From NCBI GenBank assembly GCA_015067785.1, contig SVLR01000018.1:1-42911 (forward strand): a DNA stretch of 42,911 bases, read 5' to 3'. Under the pieces are notes generated by a model. It was not told the DNA's origin, made no database searches, and was given only the letters and a program-made list of their open reading frames with translations. Shown one piece after another: positions 1 to 7,400 of this stretch. This DNA comes from Oscillospiraceae bacterium (lineage in GTDB: Bacteria > Bacillota > Clostridia > Oscillospirales > Oscillospiraceae). The first letter of the stretch is position 1. Every line of letters starts with the position of its first letter. Position numbers and translations under genes: made by a program.

Positions 1-77
1 TTTGGTACGCGTTTTTCGTATCGTTTTTGCGGTTTTGTGCATACTAAGCCTATCACGAAAAAAAGGAGGAGACCAAA

Positions 78-242
78 ATGAACTGCAAAGCCAATAAGTG
101 CATCGAATGTACCGTTTCCCAGTGCGCCTATCACTGCGACGAGGCAAACTATTGCTCTCTCGACCGTATTTTAGTGGGCACACACGAAAGCAATCCTGCA
201 ATGGAGCAGTGCACCGACTGCAAGTCCTTCCGTAAGAAGTAA
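78..242 (+). CDS. DUF1540-type Cys-rich mini-protein
   Basis: This 54-residue protein is too short for most gene callers but is well supported. A strong AAAAGGAGGAG ribosome site lies just upstream of the ATG, and a perfect 8 bp stem-loop follows the stop. Seven cysteines lie in CxxxxCxxC-like spacings (C3, C8, C11, C16, C20, C26, C45, C48 region), as expected of a small metal-binding or disulfide-stabilised protein. The N-terminal pattern C-x4-C-x2-C-x4-C-A-Y matches my memory of DUF1540, which is common in Clostridia and has no known role. It appears to be a monocistronic gene. Metal binding is inferred from the cysteines. Confidence 0.8.
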   Translation: MNCKANKCIECTVSQCAYHCDEANYCSLDRILVGTHESNPAMEQCTDCKSFRKK

Positions 243-249
243 ATCTATA

Positions 250-274
250 GCCGCAGCGGAAGCTGCGGCATTTT
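250..274 (+). terminator. Rho-independent terminator after the DUF1540 gene
   Basis: A perfect 8 bp stem (GCCGCAGC/GCTGCGGC, 250-257 and 262-269) with a GGAA loop is followed by ATTTTAT. The rest of 275-398 is AT-rich and shows no gene. Confidence 0.8.
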
Positions 275-398
275 ATATAAAAGAGGAAAATATACAAATA
301 GATTATTTTTGAGCGGTAAATTTGTGGCAGAATTTGAGATATTTCAAAAAATAATCAAAAAGCAGACAAAAATAATACAAGTGAAGTGAATATCACAA

Positions 399-427
399 TT
401 GACACATCGGTATAATCTTTGTATGAT
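399..427 (+). promoter_or_regulatory. SigA-type promoter of the BlaI/MecI-like gene
   Basis: TTGACA at 399-404 and TATGAT at 422-427 are separated by 17 bp, about 30 bp upstream of the ATG at 456. This also argues against any start codon before about 434. Confidence 0.8.
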
Positions 428-438
428 AAATTTACAAA
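418..438. promoter_or_regulatory. Candidate autoregulatory operator
   Basis: A perfect inverted repeat, TTTGTA (418-423), 9 bp, TACAAA (433-438), covers the -10 box. BlaI/MecI repressors bind dyads built from TACA/TGTA half-sites, so it may be the binding site of the adjacent gene's own product. The half-site order and spacing differ from the classic bla box, so this is inference. Confidence 0.4.
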
Positions 439-455
439 GCTTATGGAGGCGTGCT

Positions 456-818
456 ATGGTATTAACAAAAAGTGAAATGGAAATTATGGATGTGCTGTGG
501 AACAGTAATACGCCTCTTTCCCGCAGTGATCTCTTGGAGCGTCAGGACCAAAAGTCCTGGAAGGACAGCTCTGTGCACATTATGCTCAATAGCTTACTTC
601 GCAAGGGTGCCATCCGGGAAGTCGGCTTTGTGAAGCGTACAAAGACCTTTGGCCGTACTTTCGCGCCTGCTCTGACCCGTGAGGAATACTTTGCGACCAC
701 CATTTTTAGCCATCGTTATCAGCCCGAAATCGTAGGTCTTGTAAAAGCGCTCCTCTCCCGGGAGGATATCACCCCTGAGGAACTTGCAGAAATCAAAAAG
801 CTCGTAGCAGACAAATAA
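456..818 (+). CDS. BlaI/MecI-family transcriptional repressor
   Basis: This 120-residue protein starts LTKSEMEIMDVLWN, typical of the winged-helix DNA-binding domain of BlaI/MecI (Penicillinase_R) repressors. The recognition-helix region is around residues 35-55 and a short helical dimerisation tail follows. Family members are dimeric repressors, classically inactivated by cleavage by a BlaR1/MecR1 sensor protease. No such gene lies next to it, so it may answer to a distant sensor or act as a stand-alone regulator. The ATG at 456 follows TGGAGGCG at good spacing; an upstream in-frame extension to 399 is excluded because that codon lies in the -35 box. It is monocistronic and ends at a shared terminator. 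Confidence 0.85.
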   Translation: MVLTKSEMEIMDVLWNSNTPLSRSDLLERQDQKSWKDSSVHIMLNSLLRKGAIREVGFVKRTKTFGRTFAPALTREEYFATTIFSHRYQPEIVGLVKALLSREDITPEELAEIKKLVADK

Positions 819-820
819 TA

Positions 821-855
821 ACAAACCGGATGCCTCGGCATCCGGTTTGTTGTAT
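821..855. terminator. Bidirectional terminator between the repressor gene and yebC
   Basis: A 13 bp perfect stem (ACAAACCGGATGC, 821-833; complement 838-850) with a 4-base loop lies between convergent genes. T-rich flanks are present on both strands. Confidence 0.8.
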
Positions 856-859
856 GCAA

Positions 860-1591
860 TTATTCCTGATCCCAGTTGTGCCAGACATTCTGTACATCGT
901 CATCATCTTCCATAATATCGATGAGCTTTTCCATGAGTTTTATCTGCTCCTCGTCCTCTAACTTCTGATAGTTCTGGGGAACCATTTCGATCTGGGCGGA
1001 AGCGAAGGTGTACTTAGAAAGATTTGCAACAACAGTGTTAAAATCATCGGGCAGGGTGTAGATGGTGAAGCAGTCATCCTCGGCCTCGAAATCGTCGGCG
1101 CCTGCTTCCATAGCATCCATCATAACCTCTTCTTCGTCCAAGTCACCGTCTTCGTTGTCAATGACCAGAACGCCCTTCTTATCGAAGCTCCAGCTGACAC
1201 AGCCGGAAGCACCCAGGTTGCCGCCAAACTTATCGAAGTGGTGACGCATAGAGCCTGCGGTACGGTTGCGGTTGTCGGTCATAGTCTCTACGATCACAGC
1301 TACACCGCCGGGGCCGTAGCCTTCATAGGTGATGGTCTCGTAGTTGTCGCCGCCGCCGGCGCCGGAAGCCTTTTCTAAGCAGCGCTTAATATTATCGTTG
1401 GGCATATTGGCAGCCTTAGCCTTAACGATAACGGTAGCTAAGCGAGAGTTGTTGGCGGGATCGGTAATACCGCCGCCCTCCTTAACTGCTACGATCAGCT
1501 CCTTTGCAATCTTGGTGAACGCGGCAGCACGCTTGGCATCCTGCGCGCCCTTGGTTTTTTGAATATTATGCCATTTGGAATGTCCGGACAT
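860..1591 (-). CDS. yebC: YebC/PmpR-family regulatory/translation factor
   Basis: The 243-residue protein begins MSGHSKWHNIQ and continues KGAQDAKRAA, the hallmark start of the YebC (DUF28, TACO1) family, at full family length. Other family blocks seen are PNDNIKRCLEKASG (about 84-97), YEGYGPGGVA (about 109-118) and an acidic C-terminal domain. Members have been described as DNA-binding regulators, and more recently as ribosome-associated factors that relieve stalling at proline stretches; the sequence cannot say which applies here. A GAAGGGAAG ribosome site precedes the ATG. It has its own promoter overlapping the end of the downstream-oriented nif3-like gene, so it is probably monocistronic. 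Confidence 0.95.
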   Translation of the reverse strand: MSGHSKWHNIQKTKGAQDAKRAAAFTKIAKELIVAVKEGGGITDPANNSRLATVIVKAKAANMPNDNIKRCLEKASGAGGGDNYETITYEGYGPGGVAVIVETMTDNRNRTAGSMRHHFDKFGGNLGASGCVSWSFDKKGVLVIDNEDGDLDEEEVMMDAMEAGADDFEAEDDCFTIYTLPDDFNTVVANLSKYTFASAQIEMVPQNYQKLEDEEQIKLMEKLIDIMEDDDDVQNVWHNWDQE

Positions 1592-1632
1592 ATGTGTTTC
1601 TTCCCTTCAATTGTTTCTCAAAATTCTTCGCT

Positions 1633-1661
1633 ATTTTATCACTTGTCTTAATAAAAATCAA
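1633..1661 (-). promoter_or_regulatory. Promoter of yebC
   Basis: On the minus strand TTGATT (1661-1656) and TAAAAT (1638-1633) are separated by 17 bp. The -35 box overlaps the last codons of the nif3-like gene. Confidence 0.6.
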
Positions 1662-2428
1662 TAGTATTTCATACAATCGGTGTGACTTTCTGAGATTTTT
1701 ACCTCTAATTCGGGGAAAGCTTGGGAGATACGCTGTGCCAACACCTTTACCATAGGATTCTCCGTATGGAAATGTCCCGCATCGATCAAATTGAGACCAC
1801 GCTCCCGTGCGTCCCAGTATTCATTGTACTTAATATCTGCAGTTACAAAGGTGTCGCATCCGTTATTTGCAGCCTCCAGCCATCCGCCGGAGCAGCCACC
1901 GCCGCCCACAGCAACCTTGTGGACGGGCTTACCGGCATCGCAGTACCGCAGGCCGTCGGTGCCCAGCTTTTCTTTAACAAATGCGAGAAAATCCTCAAAG
2001 CTCTGCTCTTTGACATAACCGCTGCGCATCACGCCCCAAAGACCTTCTGCAAAGGGCGCTGCATCGGTAAGCTCCAGTGTTTCTGCCAATACATCGTTGA
2101 CACCGCCCTCGGCAGCATCCAGATTGGTATGTGCGCAGAAATGGCTGATATTATTGCGAACAAGGATCATTACACTCCGGGCAATGCTGGAGTCGTCGGT
2201 GACAGCAGGCAATGCGTGGAAGAGCAGGGGATGGTGAGTAAGTAGAAGATCTGCGCCCCATTCAGCAGCTTCCTTACAAACATGCTCAAAGGGATCAAGA
2301 GCAAGAATGATCTTCTTCACCGGAGCAGTTCTGCTTCCACAGTGAAGACCGACGCTGTCCCAATCCATTTTAAGAGAATAGGGGCTGAGCTGCTCCATAT
2401 AGTCCATAATGTTCTGTACTGTGATCAT
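1658..2428 (-). CDS. Nif3-like dinuclear metal-centre protein (YqfO family)
   Basis: The 256-residue protein has the Nif3/GTP cyclohydrolase I type 2-like signatures. LLLTHHPLLFH (about 61-71) carries metal-binding histidines, CAHTNLDAAEGGVND (about 98-112) carries the His/Asp pair, and DAGHFHTE (about 216-223) supplies the C-terminal His and Glu. The family forms toroidal hexamers with two metals per subunit; its physiological reaction is unsettled. It lacks the large PII-like insert of Bacillus YqfO. Its ATG overlaps the trmK stop codon in an ATGA arrangement, with GGAGGAAT upstream inside trmK, so the two are translationally coupled as in many Firmicutes. Confidence 0.92.
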   Translation of the reverse strand: MITVQNIMDYMEQLSPYSLKMDWDSVGLHCGSRTAPVKKIILALDPFEHVCKEAAEWGADLLLTHHPLLFHALPAVTDDSSIARSVMILVRNNISHFCAHTNLDAAEGGVNDVLAETLELTDAAPFAEGLWGVMRSGYVKEQSFEDFLAFVKEKLGTDGLRYCDAGKPVHKVAVGGGGCSGGWLEAANNGCDTFVTADIKYNEYWDARERGLNLIDAGHFHTENPMVKVLAQRISQAFPELEVKISESHTDCMKYY

Positions 2429-3087
2429 AGTAATTCCTCCAATTTTTGAAGTGCTTCGATTTCGGTTAGATCTGCATTTTCGCCTTTGCCTTCTACGGAA
2501 AGCCGAAGCATCCGCACAGTCCGCTTCAGGTATTCCTTGGCTTCTGCTGACTTGTCGGCAGACAGGGCAGGGGAGAAATAGGATTCCCCTGCATTTATGG
2601 GCGTATAGTCACCGCGAACCACTTCCATAACCGTATAAACAAACCGACCGTCCTTCACAGCTTTCTCCTGCCGGATATCCCAGCCGTTTGCCCATAAGTA
2701 GCTGCGAAGCAGCGGTGTTTTGCTTTGACATTGCAGGATCAGACGGTACCTGTCGTTACGCAACCACGGTGCGTCTTCCAATATAGATAGCATCGTATCT
2801 GCTCCCATTCCGGCGCAGATCATCGTATCAAACTCCCGGGGCACATCCCGGACACCAGCGGACAGATGAAAGGAGATGTGTTCGGCAACGCCATGCTTTT
2901 CCGCATTTCGCACCGCGCTGGAAAGTGGTCCGGGGTTAATGTCAGAGGCAAAGACAAAGAATGCAATATTCGTTTTTAATAAATAGATGCCCAAATACCC
3001 GTGATCACAGCCTACATCTGCAACCCGCTCACCGGACTTTACAAACTGACTGCAAAGCAGCAGCCTTGGCGATAAGTTAATTTCCAT
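2425..3087 (-). CDS. trmK: tRNA (adenine(22)-N1)-methyltransferase TrmK
   Basis: This 220-residue class I SAM-dependent methyltransferase has motif I DVGCDHGYL (24-32), an acidic SAM-ribose position in ASDINPG (about 48-54) and the family-type motif ICAGMGADTM (about 90-99). TrmK methylates N1 of A22 in the D-loop of tRNAs, and it is restricted largely to Gram-positive bacteria. Length and the overlapping nif3-like partner match Bacillus yqfN-yqfO. The ATG begins MEINLSPRLL; no strong ribosome site is visible before it. No clear promoter is seen in the short gap to the DUF1858 gene. Confidence 0.92.
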   Translation of the reverse strand: MEINLSPRLLLCSQFVKSGERVADVGCDHGYLGIYLLKTNIAFFVFASDINPGPLSSAVRNAEKHGVAEHISFHLSAGVRDVPREFDTMICAGMGADTMLSILEDAPWLRNDRYRLILQCQSKTPLLRSYLWANGWDIRQEKAVKDGRFVYTVMEVVRGDYTPINAGESYFSPALSADKSAEAKEYLKRTVRMLRLSVEGKGENADLTEIEALQKLEELL

Positions 3088-3127
3088 ATCTCTTCACTTT
3101 GTATTCTTAACTCTTAACTAAAATAAT

Positions 3128-3155
3128 GTGCCATCCCGGCAAAACGGGATGGCAC
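3128..3155 (-). terminator. Terminator of the leftward DUF1858 gene
   Basis: An 11 bp perfect stem (3128-3138/3145-3155) with a GCAAAA loop is followed on the minus strand by ATTATTTTAG. It separates the DUF1858 gene from trmK. Confidence 0.7.
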
Positions 3156-3163
3156 AGCCGGTT

Positions 3164-3400
3164 TTAGTTTTCAGCCTTTGCAGCCTGATCGGCCTCGTAA
3201 GCCTCTAAGAAATGGTTGAGTTGGTTAAGGAAAGGCTCGCACTCGATGCCGTGAACCATGCAGGCTTCTTCAACAGTCTCACCGCGGGAAGAGGGGCAGC
3301 CCAAGCAGTGCATACCGATAGCGAAGAACAGAGGTGCAGCCTGAGGTGCAACGTCCAGCACATCGCCAATAATAGTATCTTTTTCAATCTTAACAGCCAT
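3164..3400 (-). CDS. DUF1858 (redox-disulfide-like) protein
   Basis: The 78-residue protein matches the DUF1858 family, also called hybrid-cluster-protein-associated redox disulfide domain. It shows the opening DTIIGDVLDVAPQAAPLF, then the CLGCPSSRGETVEEAC region (33-48). The C-x2-C pair plus a third Cys in the following helix is the typical arrangement. It is probably a small cytosolic protein; the function is unknown. The start is fixed by AGGAGG seven bases before the ATG. It has its own promoter and terminator. Confidence 0.85.
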   Translation of the reverse strand: MAVKIEKDTIIGDVLDVAPQAAPLFFAIGMHCLGCPSSRGETVEEACMVHGIECEPFLNQLNHFLEAYEADQAAKAEN

Positions 3401-3431
3401 AATATGACCTCCTGTAACAATTATCCTCGCT

Positions 3432-3460
3432 ATTATAACCCCGCAAGCTACAAATTACAA
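3432..3460 (-). promoter_or_regulatory. Promoter of the DUF1858 gene
   Basis: On the minus strand TTGTAA (3460-3455), 17 bp and TATAAT (3437-3432) form a near-consensus promoter. Confidence 0.7.
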
Positions 3461-3520
3461 GAGGAAAATGTGAACTATCGAAAAAATATAAAAAATTTTT
3501 ATAAATTCCGAAAAAAGTAC

Positions 3521-3549
3521 TTGCTTTTTGGAAAGGAATGTGCTATCAT
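3521..3549 (+). promoter_or_regulatory. Promoter of tRNA-Arg
   Basis: TTGCTT (3521-3526), 17 bp and TATCAT (3544-3549) lie 27 bp upstream of the mature tRNA 5' end. Confidence 0.65.
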
Positions 3550-3575
3550 ACTGGAGCGCTTGAGAAAAGCGTTAT

Positions 3576-3652
3576 GCGCCGATAGCTCAGTTGGATAGAG
3601 TGACTGGCTACGAACCAGTAGGTCGGGGGTTCGAGTCCCTTTCGGCGTACCA
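3576..3652 (+). tRNA. tRNA-Arg(ACG)
   Basis: A 77-nt cloverleaf can be drawn by eye. The acceptor is GCGCCGA/TCGGCGT with one G-U pair, and the discriminator is A followed by an encoded CCA. The anticodon stem ACTGG/CCAGT encloses loop CTACGAA, giving anticodon ACG (read as ICG for CGU/CGC/CGA Arg codons). The T-arm has the GTTCGAGTC core. A strong terminator follows directly. Parts of its 3' half recur downstream (see the repeat entries). Confidence 0.95.
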
Positions 3653-3657
3653 AAAAA

Positions 3658-3691
3658 TTAAGGACACCATTCGGTGTCCTTAATTTTTTTT
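3658..3691 (+). terminator. tRNA-Arg terminator (copy 1)
   Basis: An 11 bp stem TTAAGGACACC/GGTGTCCTTAA (3658-3668/3673-3683) with an ATTC loop is followed by eight T's. Its 24-base core (3659-3682) is repeated exactly at 3833-3856. Confidence 0.9.
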
Positions 3692-3695
3692 CGAC

Positions 3696-3708
3696 AAAGG
3701 GACTCGAA
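3696..3708 (-). repeat. Inverted copy of the tRNA-Arg T-arm
   Basis: These 13 bases are the exact reverse complement of 3630-3642 in the tRNA T-arm. With the terminator between them they could fold into one long hairpin. Confidence 0.8.
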
Positions 3709-3718
3709 GATGTAAAAT

Positions 3719-3800
3719 GCAATATGCCGGTGGCATATTGCTGCCACCAGTGCAAAAACTGGTGGCTACCTTAATTTTCTCCCACGGTTGTGGGAGAAAA
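3719..3800. repeat. Three consecutive perfect hairpins
   Basis: Three back-to-back inverted repeats are visible. They are a 10 bp stem with GGT loop (3719-3728/3732-3741), a 9 bp stem with GCAAAA loop (3743-3751/3758-3766), and an 11 bp stem with GGTT loop (3775-3785/3790-3800). There is no ORF with a ribosome site. The tight packing suggests a structured RNA or a small palindromic mobile element. Confidence 0.75.
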
Positions 3801-3806
3801 TGCAAA

Positions 3807-3882
3807 CGAGTCCCTTTCAAGTACCGGAAAAATAAGGACACCATTCGGTGTCCTTATTTTTTTGCCAAAGGGATACGAAAAA
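3807..3882 (+). repeat. Second, degenerate tRNA-3'-end plus terminator unit
   Basis: CGAGTCCCTTTC (3807-3818) repeats 3632-3643 of the tRNA, then AAGTACC parallels the tRNA's GGCGTACC. The 24-base terminator core is next (3833-3856), and an imperfect inverted T-arm copy (about 3866-3879) closes the unit. The order is the same as in the functional unit at 3630-3708. The remaining sequence to 3936 shows no other feature. Confidence 0.75.
3833..3863 (+). terminator. Duplicated terminator (copy 2)
   Basis: A 10 bp stem TAAGGACACC/GGTGTCCTTA with an ATTC loop and a T7 tail is identical in its core to the tRNA-Arg terminator. It would shield the downstream operon from any readthrough. Confidence 0.8.
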
Positions 3883-3936
3883 CTTAAGCGTAGCGGTCAG
3901 GCTCGTCACCCTTCCTGACACAGTCATAAAAATCCG

Positions 3937-3965
3937 TTGCGTTTAGGTATGCTTTATTGTATAAT
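3937..3965 (+). promoter_or_regulatory. Promoter of the 4000-9705 gene pair
   Basis: TTGCGT (3937-3942), 17 bp and TATAAT (3960-3965) lie 35 bp upstream of the first ATG. They could drive the two genes that follow and perhaps the rest of the cluster. Confidence 0.7.
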
Positions 3966-3999
3966 AGATGCACAACCTTCTTTTAGGAGATGATGACCT

Positions 4000-4419
4000 A
4001 TGCAGATCTATATTCATGTAAAGAAGATCGGAAAACGCGTACAAGCTGTCGGGACGATCCCTTATGAAATGGAAACTGCGTGTGCTACGCTGCGGGAATT
4101 GATCTCTTTTATAGTTACAAGGAGTGTAGCAGAGTATAATCGCCGTTTAGATAAGAACAGGCTAGACGCACCGCTCGGAGGCGCTCAGCTGGAGGATATG
4201 GCAATGGTCGGTAAGATCGGATTTGGAATTCCTTTTGGCGAAAAAGAAGCGAATGTTCAGAGTGCTTTGAATGTGGCGCTTGAGGCCTTTTCGGACGGTC
4301 TTTATCGCTTTTTCATCAATGCCCAGGAGATAAAGGCATTGGATGCACCTTTGAATTTGCAGGATGGCGACACTGTCGCGATCATTCGCCTTACAATGTT
4401 GACTGGCGGAATCTTCTAA
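4000..4419 (+). CDS. Predicted beta-grasp (ThiS/MoaD/ubiquitin-like) protein
   Basis: This 139-residue protein belongs to no family I can name. Residues 1-30 alternate as two strands (MQIYIHVKKIGKRVQAVGTI) followed by a helix (about 27-48). The C-terminal part contains FFINAQEI (104-111), then LNLQDGDTVAIIRL (117-130) and TGGIF. The NGxxI / DGDxVxII / GG layout is that of ThiS and MoaD sulphur carriers and ubiquitin-like proteins. It differs by a central insert (about 49-100) and by two residues after the Gly-Gly, which would need trimming for thiocarboxylate or isopeptide chemistry. GGAGAT precedes the ATG. The gene lies 12 bp upstream of the giant DUF4132-like gene, suggesting a joint function. 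The fold assignment is inference. Confidence 0.6.
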   Translation: MQIYIHVKKIGKRVQAVGTIPYEMETACATLRELISFIVTRSVAEYNRRLDKNRLDAPLGGAQLEDMAMVGKIGFGIPFGEKEANVQSALNVALEAFSDGLYRFFINAQEIKALDAPLNLQDGDTVAIIRLTMLTGGIF

Positions 4420-4431
4420 GGAGGAACAAAT

Positions 4432-7400
4432 ATGGTAAGTGAAAATGAGCTATATGCAAAGCGCGTGGAATTGGCAAGAGGATATGCCAAAACCGTTGCT
4501 GAGCGTGAAAAACGCATAGCAGAAAAGCTGCAAAGCATAGTGCCTCAAAGCGATATCTCCGGTAACTTTACATTGCAAAATGTTTTTTATTCTCTTTTTG
4601 CGCCTGCTATTTCCTCCGGGAAATATACAAAGCCGTCCGACTTTTTCAAAAAGGAAATGCCTTGGATCCTTGAGGACCTTGTGCCGGCGCGGCTTCAGAA
4701 TGCATTTTTCTACATTGCGGACAATATCCGTGACTATTCTTGCACGGCTTCGCTACAAAGTCGTAGCTTCCGCTCGGATAATTATCTCCATTATTTGCAG
4801 AGATTGGGGATGCTGCTTGTTAACTTCCGCCTCTACGGCCATTTGGATGCTGATATTTGCGATATTCTTACCGGCAATTTATCGGACGAAACCATCAGTT
4901 ATTTTCGCAATAAGACGATACAGACCGATATGTTTATACCTGAGGTTTTGGCCTATGCGCTGGATCAGGAGGATCCACGTTTAGAGAGCATCGTTTACGA
5001 AATTATAAACGGTGAAAACGGCTTTACGACGGTTTCTCACAGCTTGATAAGCGGCATTGTTATGAGTCATAACAAGCGGATGCACAGCGCGCTTTGCAGG
5101 CTTCTTGTAGCCGCCCGACTGCAGGAGGGCTTGCGCCAAGCCATTTGCGAAAGCGCAGACTGTGGTACGAAAGAGGCATTTTTTTCCATTCTCTCTACCA
5201 TTGCGGAAAATGATCTTATCCGCTATTCTTCCGTAAAGCGCGCAGTTGGCATGTGGCTCGGTCTTATGACCGAGGAGACTCGGGATCTGGAGCGCGTCAG
5301 CGCTAAGAGTATAGAGCTGGTTCTGCGCTGCTTAAAGGATGACGATTTTCGGGCAGAGGCCTTGAACTCCGAGGATGCGATGCAGATATATATTTCGCTG
5401 TGGAGTACTGCTTTCCACTCTGTCGAAAAAGCGGCAGTGGTCCTGGAGACGGTCTGCAAAGAGGGAACACACCACCAGGTTTTGTCTGCAGGCTACTATG
5501 TTGCAAATTTGGATGATGTATTATTGCAGCACAGCGCAGCAAAGGTGGTGCTCAGCAGATTTCCAAAGCAGTGGGATATTCTTGCGGTCTATTTGTCCTG
5601 CTTCCTGCGCTTTCACAATATCGTGTCCTATCATAATGCCCACAATGTACCCAAAAAAGAACAGCAGTTCTATTTTGCGACAGAGCGTGAGGGGGCAGAA
5701 TACTGTGATTGGCTTATTGATCTCTACGGTCAGATGAAGAAAAAAGAGCTTGTATTTGAGCCTTGCATTTTCCCTTGGCACAAGGTGGTACTGACCCGGT
5801 CTGAATTGCTGGAAAAAGCGATGACCATCGCCTTTATTACGAAGGATCAGGGGCGTATAGAAAGACTTTGCCCAATGTTGCCGGAGTTCGGTGCAGATTA
5901 TCGCAGTACTTATGTACAGCTTTTGGCGCAGGTAGATCAGACAGAGCCGGTGCGAAAAGCTTTGCTCGCCGGTCTGTGCGATAAAAGCTATTATACCCGT
6001 CACGAGGCGGTAAAACAGCTTCGGGAGATGAAGCTTCGGGATGACGAATATCTTGCCATCGAGGATATGCTTCGTTTGCGTTATGAAGATCTGCGAAGCT
6101 TTGCCACAGAACTATTGTTAAAGCAGGAAGATGGGGCATTGTGCCATAGCATCGGTCGCTTACTCTCCGCATCAAAGACGGAGAAACGAACAGCCGCGCT
6201 GGATATGCTGTTACAGCTGAGAAAGCAGAAGGATCGGGCGGTGGTTGCAGAAAATTGTCTATCCTATGTCCGTCAGATTCAACAGCCTACCACGCAGGAG
6301 CAGATCCTGATCGATCAGCTTCTGCCCAAGGCGGCAAAGCCTGAAAAGAAACAACTCTTTACTCTGGAAGACCGCTATGTACCGCAGATCGAGGCAGATG
6401 CGTTTACAATGGAATGTATCCGAGAATTTATTCACTATTTCCCGGATTCTAAGATTGAAAAGCAGGTCTTAGAAGGAAAGACTGTTGTGGCAAAGATGCT
6501 GCCGAAGCCCGAACCTTGCGCCGCTGCGCAGAGGGCAGAAAAGCAGCTCCTTAGCTTATCGCGATTCTTTGTCACCCACGAAACGGAGCATTTTTCTACG
6601 CCATGGCAGGGAGAAATGCCTATTAGCTGCTGGATCAACCATTTTACAGAATTCGGCAATGATGATCCTGCGGTGCCCCGCATGGATCTTTGGGAGCGTT
6701 GGCAGGCAGAAAACGAGGTGACTGTCGATGACCTCGTAAGAATATTTGTGCTTATGAATGCGCAAGCGCAAAAGTATGACTATCTTAAGCGTTGCGCTGT
6801 ATACATATCTGATTTGTTTGGCGCCGGATTTGAGCGTGAATATATTTGCCGCTATATGGAGCATTTGCGCCGCATCGTGTGTTGTATGCTCTTTAAGCAG
6901 CTGAGCAGAGATGTCCGCGCGCGGCTCGCGGCTGCTGTGGGCATCTGGATCGCACGATGCCTGCCGGAGGATATGTTACTGGGTTGTAGTGGTAAACCGG
7001 ATTCTGCGGAAGTGCCCTTGCCCGATCATATCCACTTTGCCGATGACAGAATGCGGCAGGCAATGGTATTGCAGCGGAAAATGCGTTCTGCTTCTCCCGG
7101 GCATTTTATTGCTCACCCGCAGATCGCCACTTTCTTATACTGGCTGGATATCGGCAGAGGGGAGCTGCAAAAGGGACTGATCCCGATTGCGGTGTGCATC
7201 TACGACCGCAGCTTCCGTGCAACCGATCAGTTTATGGAAGAAAATTACGGGCAAAAGCTCTCCCGTACGCAAGCTACGATTCTCGACCATATCTATGGAA
7301 ATTTGGATAGATTCCTTGGGGAATATATGCTGCCGAATATGGGCACCTATCTGTATGCACGCAATTATGGTCTGATCTCCGACGCCGCCCTCTACTGCTA

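Noticed and set aside
1721..2245. Plus-strand open frame of 174 codons opposite the nif3-like gene.
   Set aside because: It is a shadow of the conserved Nif3 coding frame, with no ribosome site.
3719..3800. Possible CRISPR array.
   Set aside because: The three hairpins differ in sequence and length, with no constant repeat or regular spacer, and there are no cas genes.
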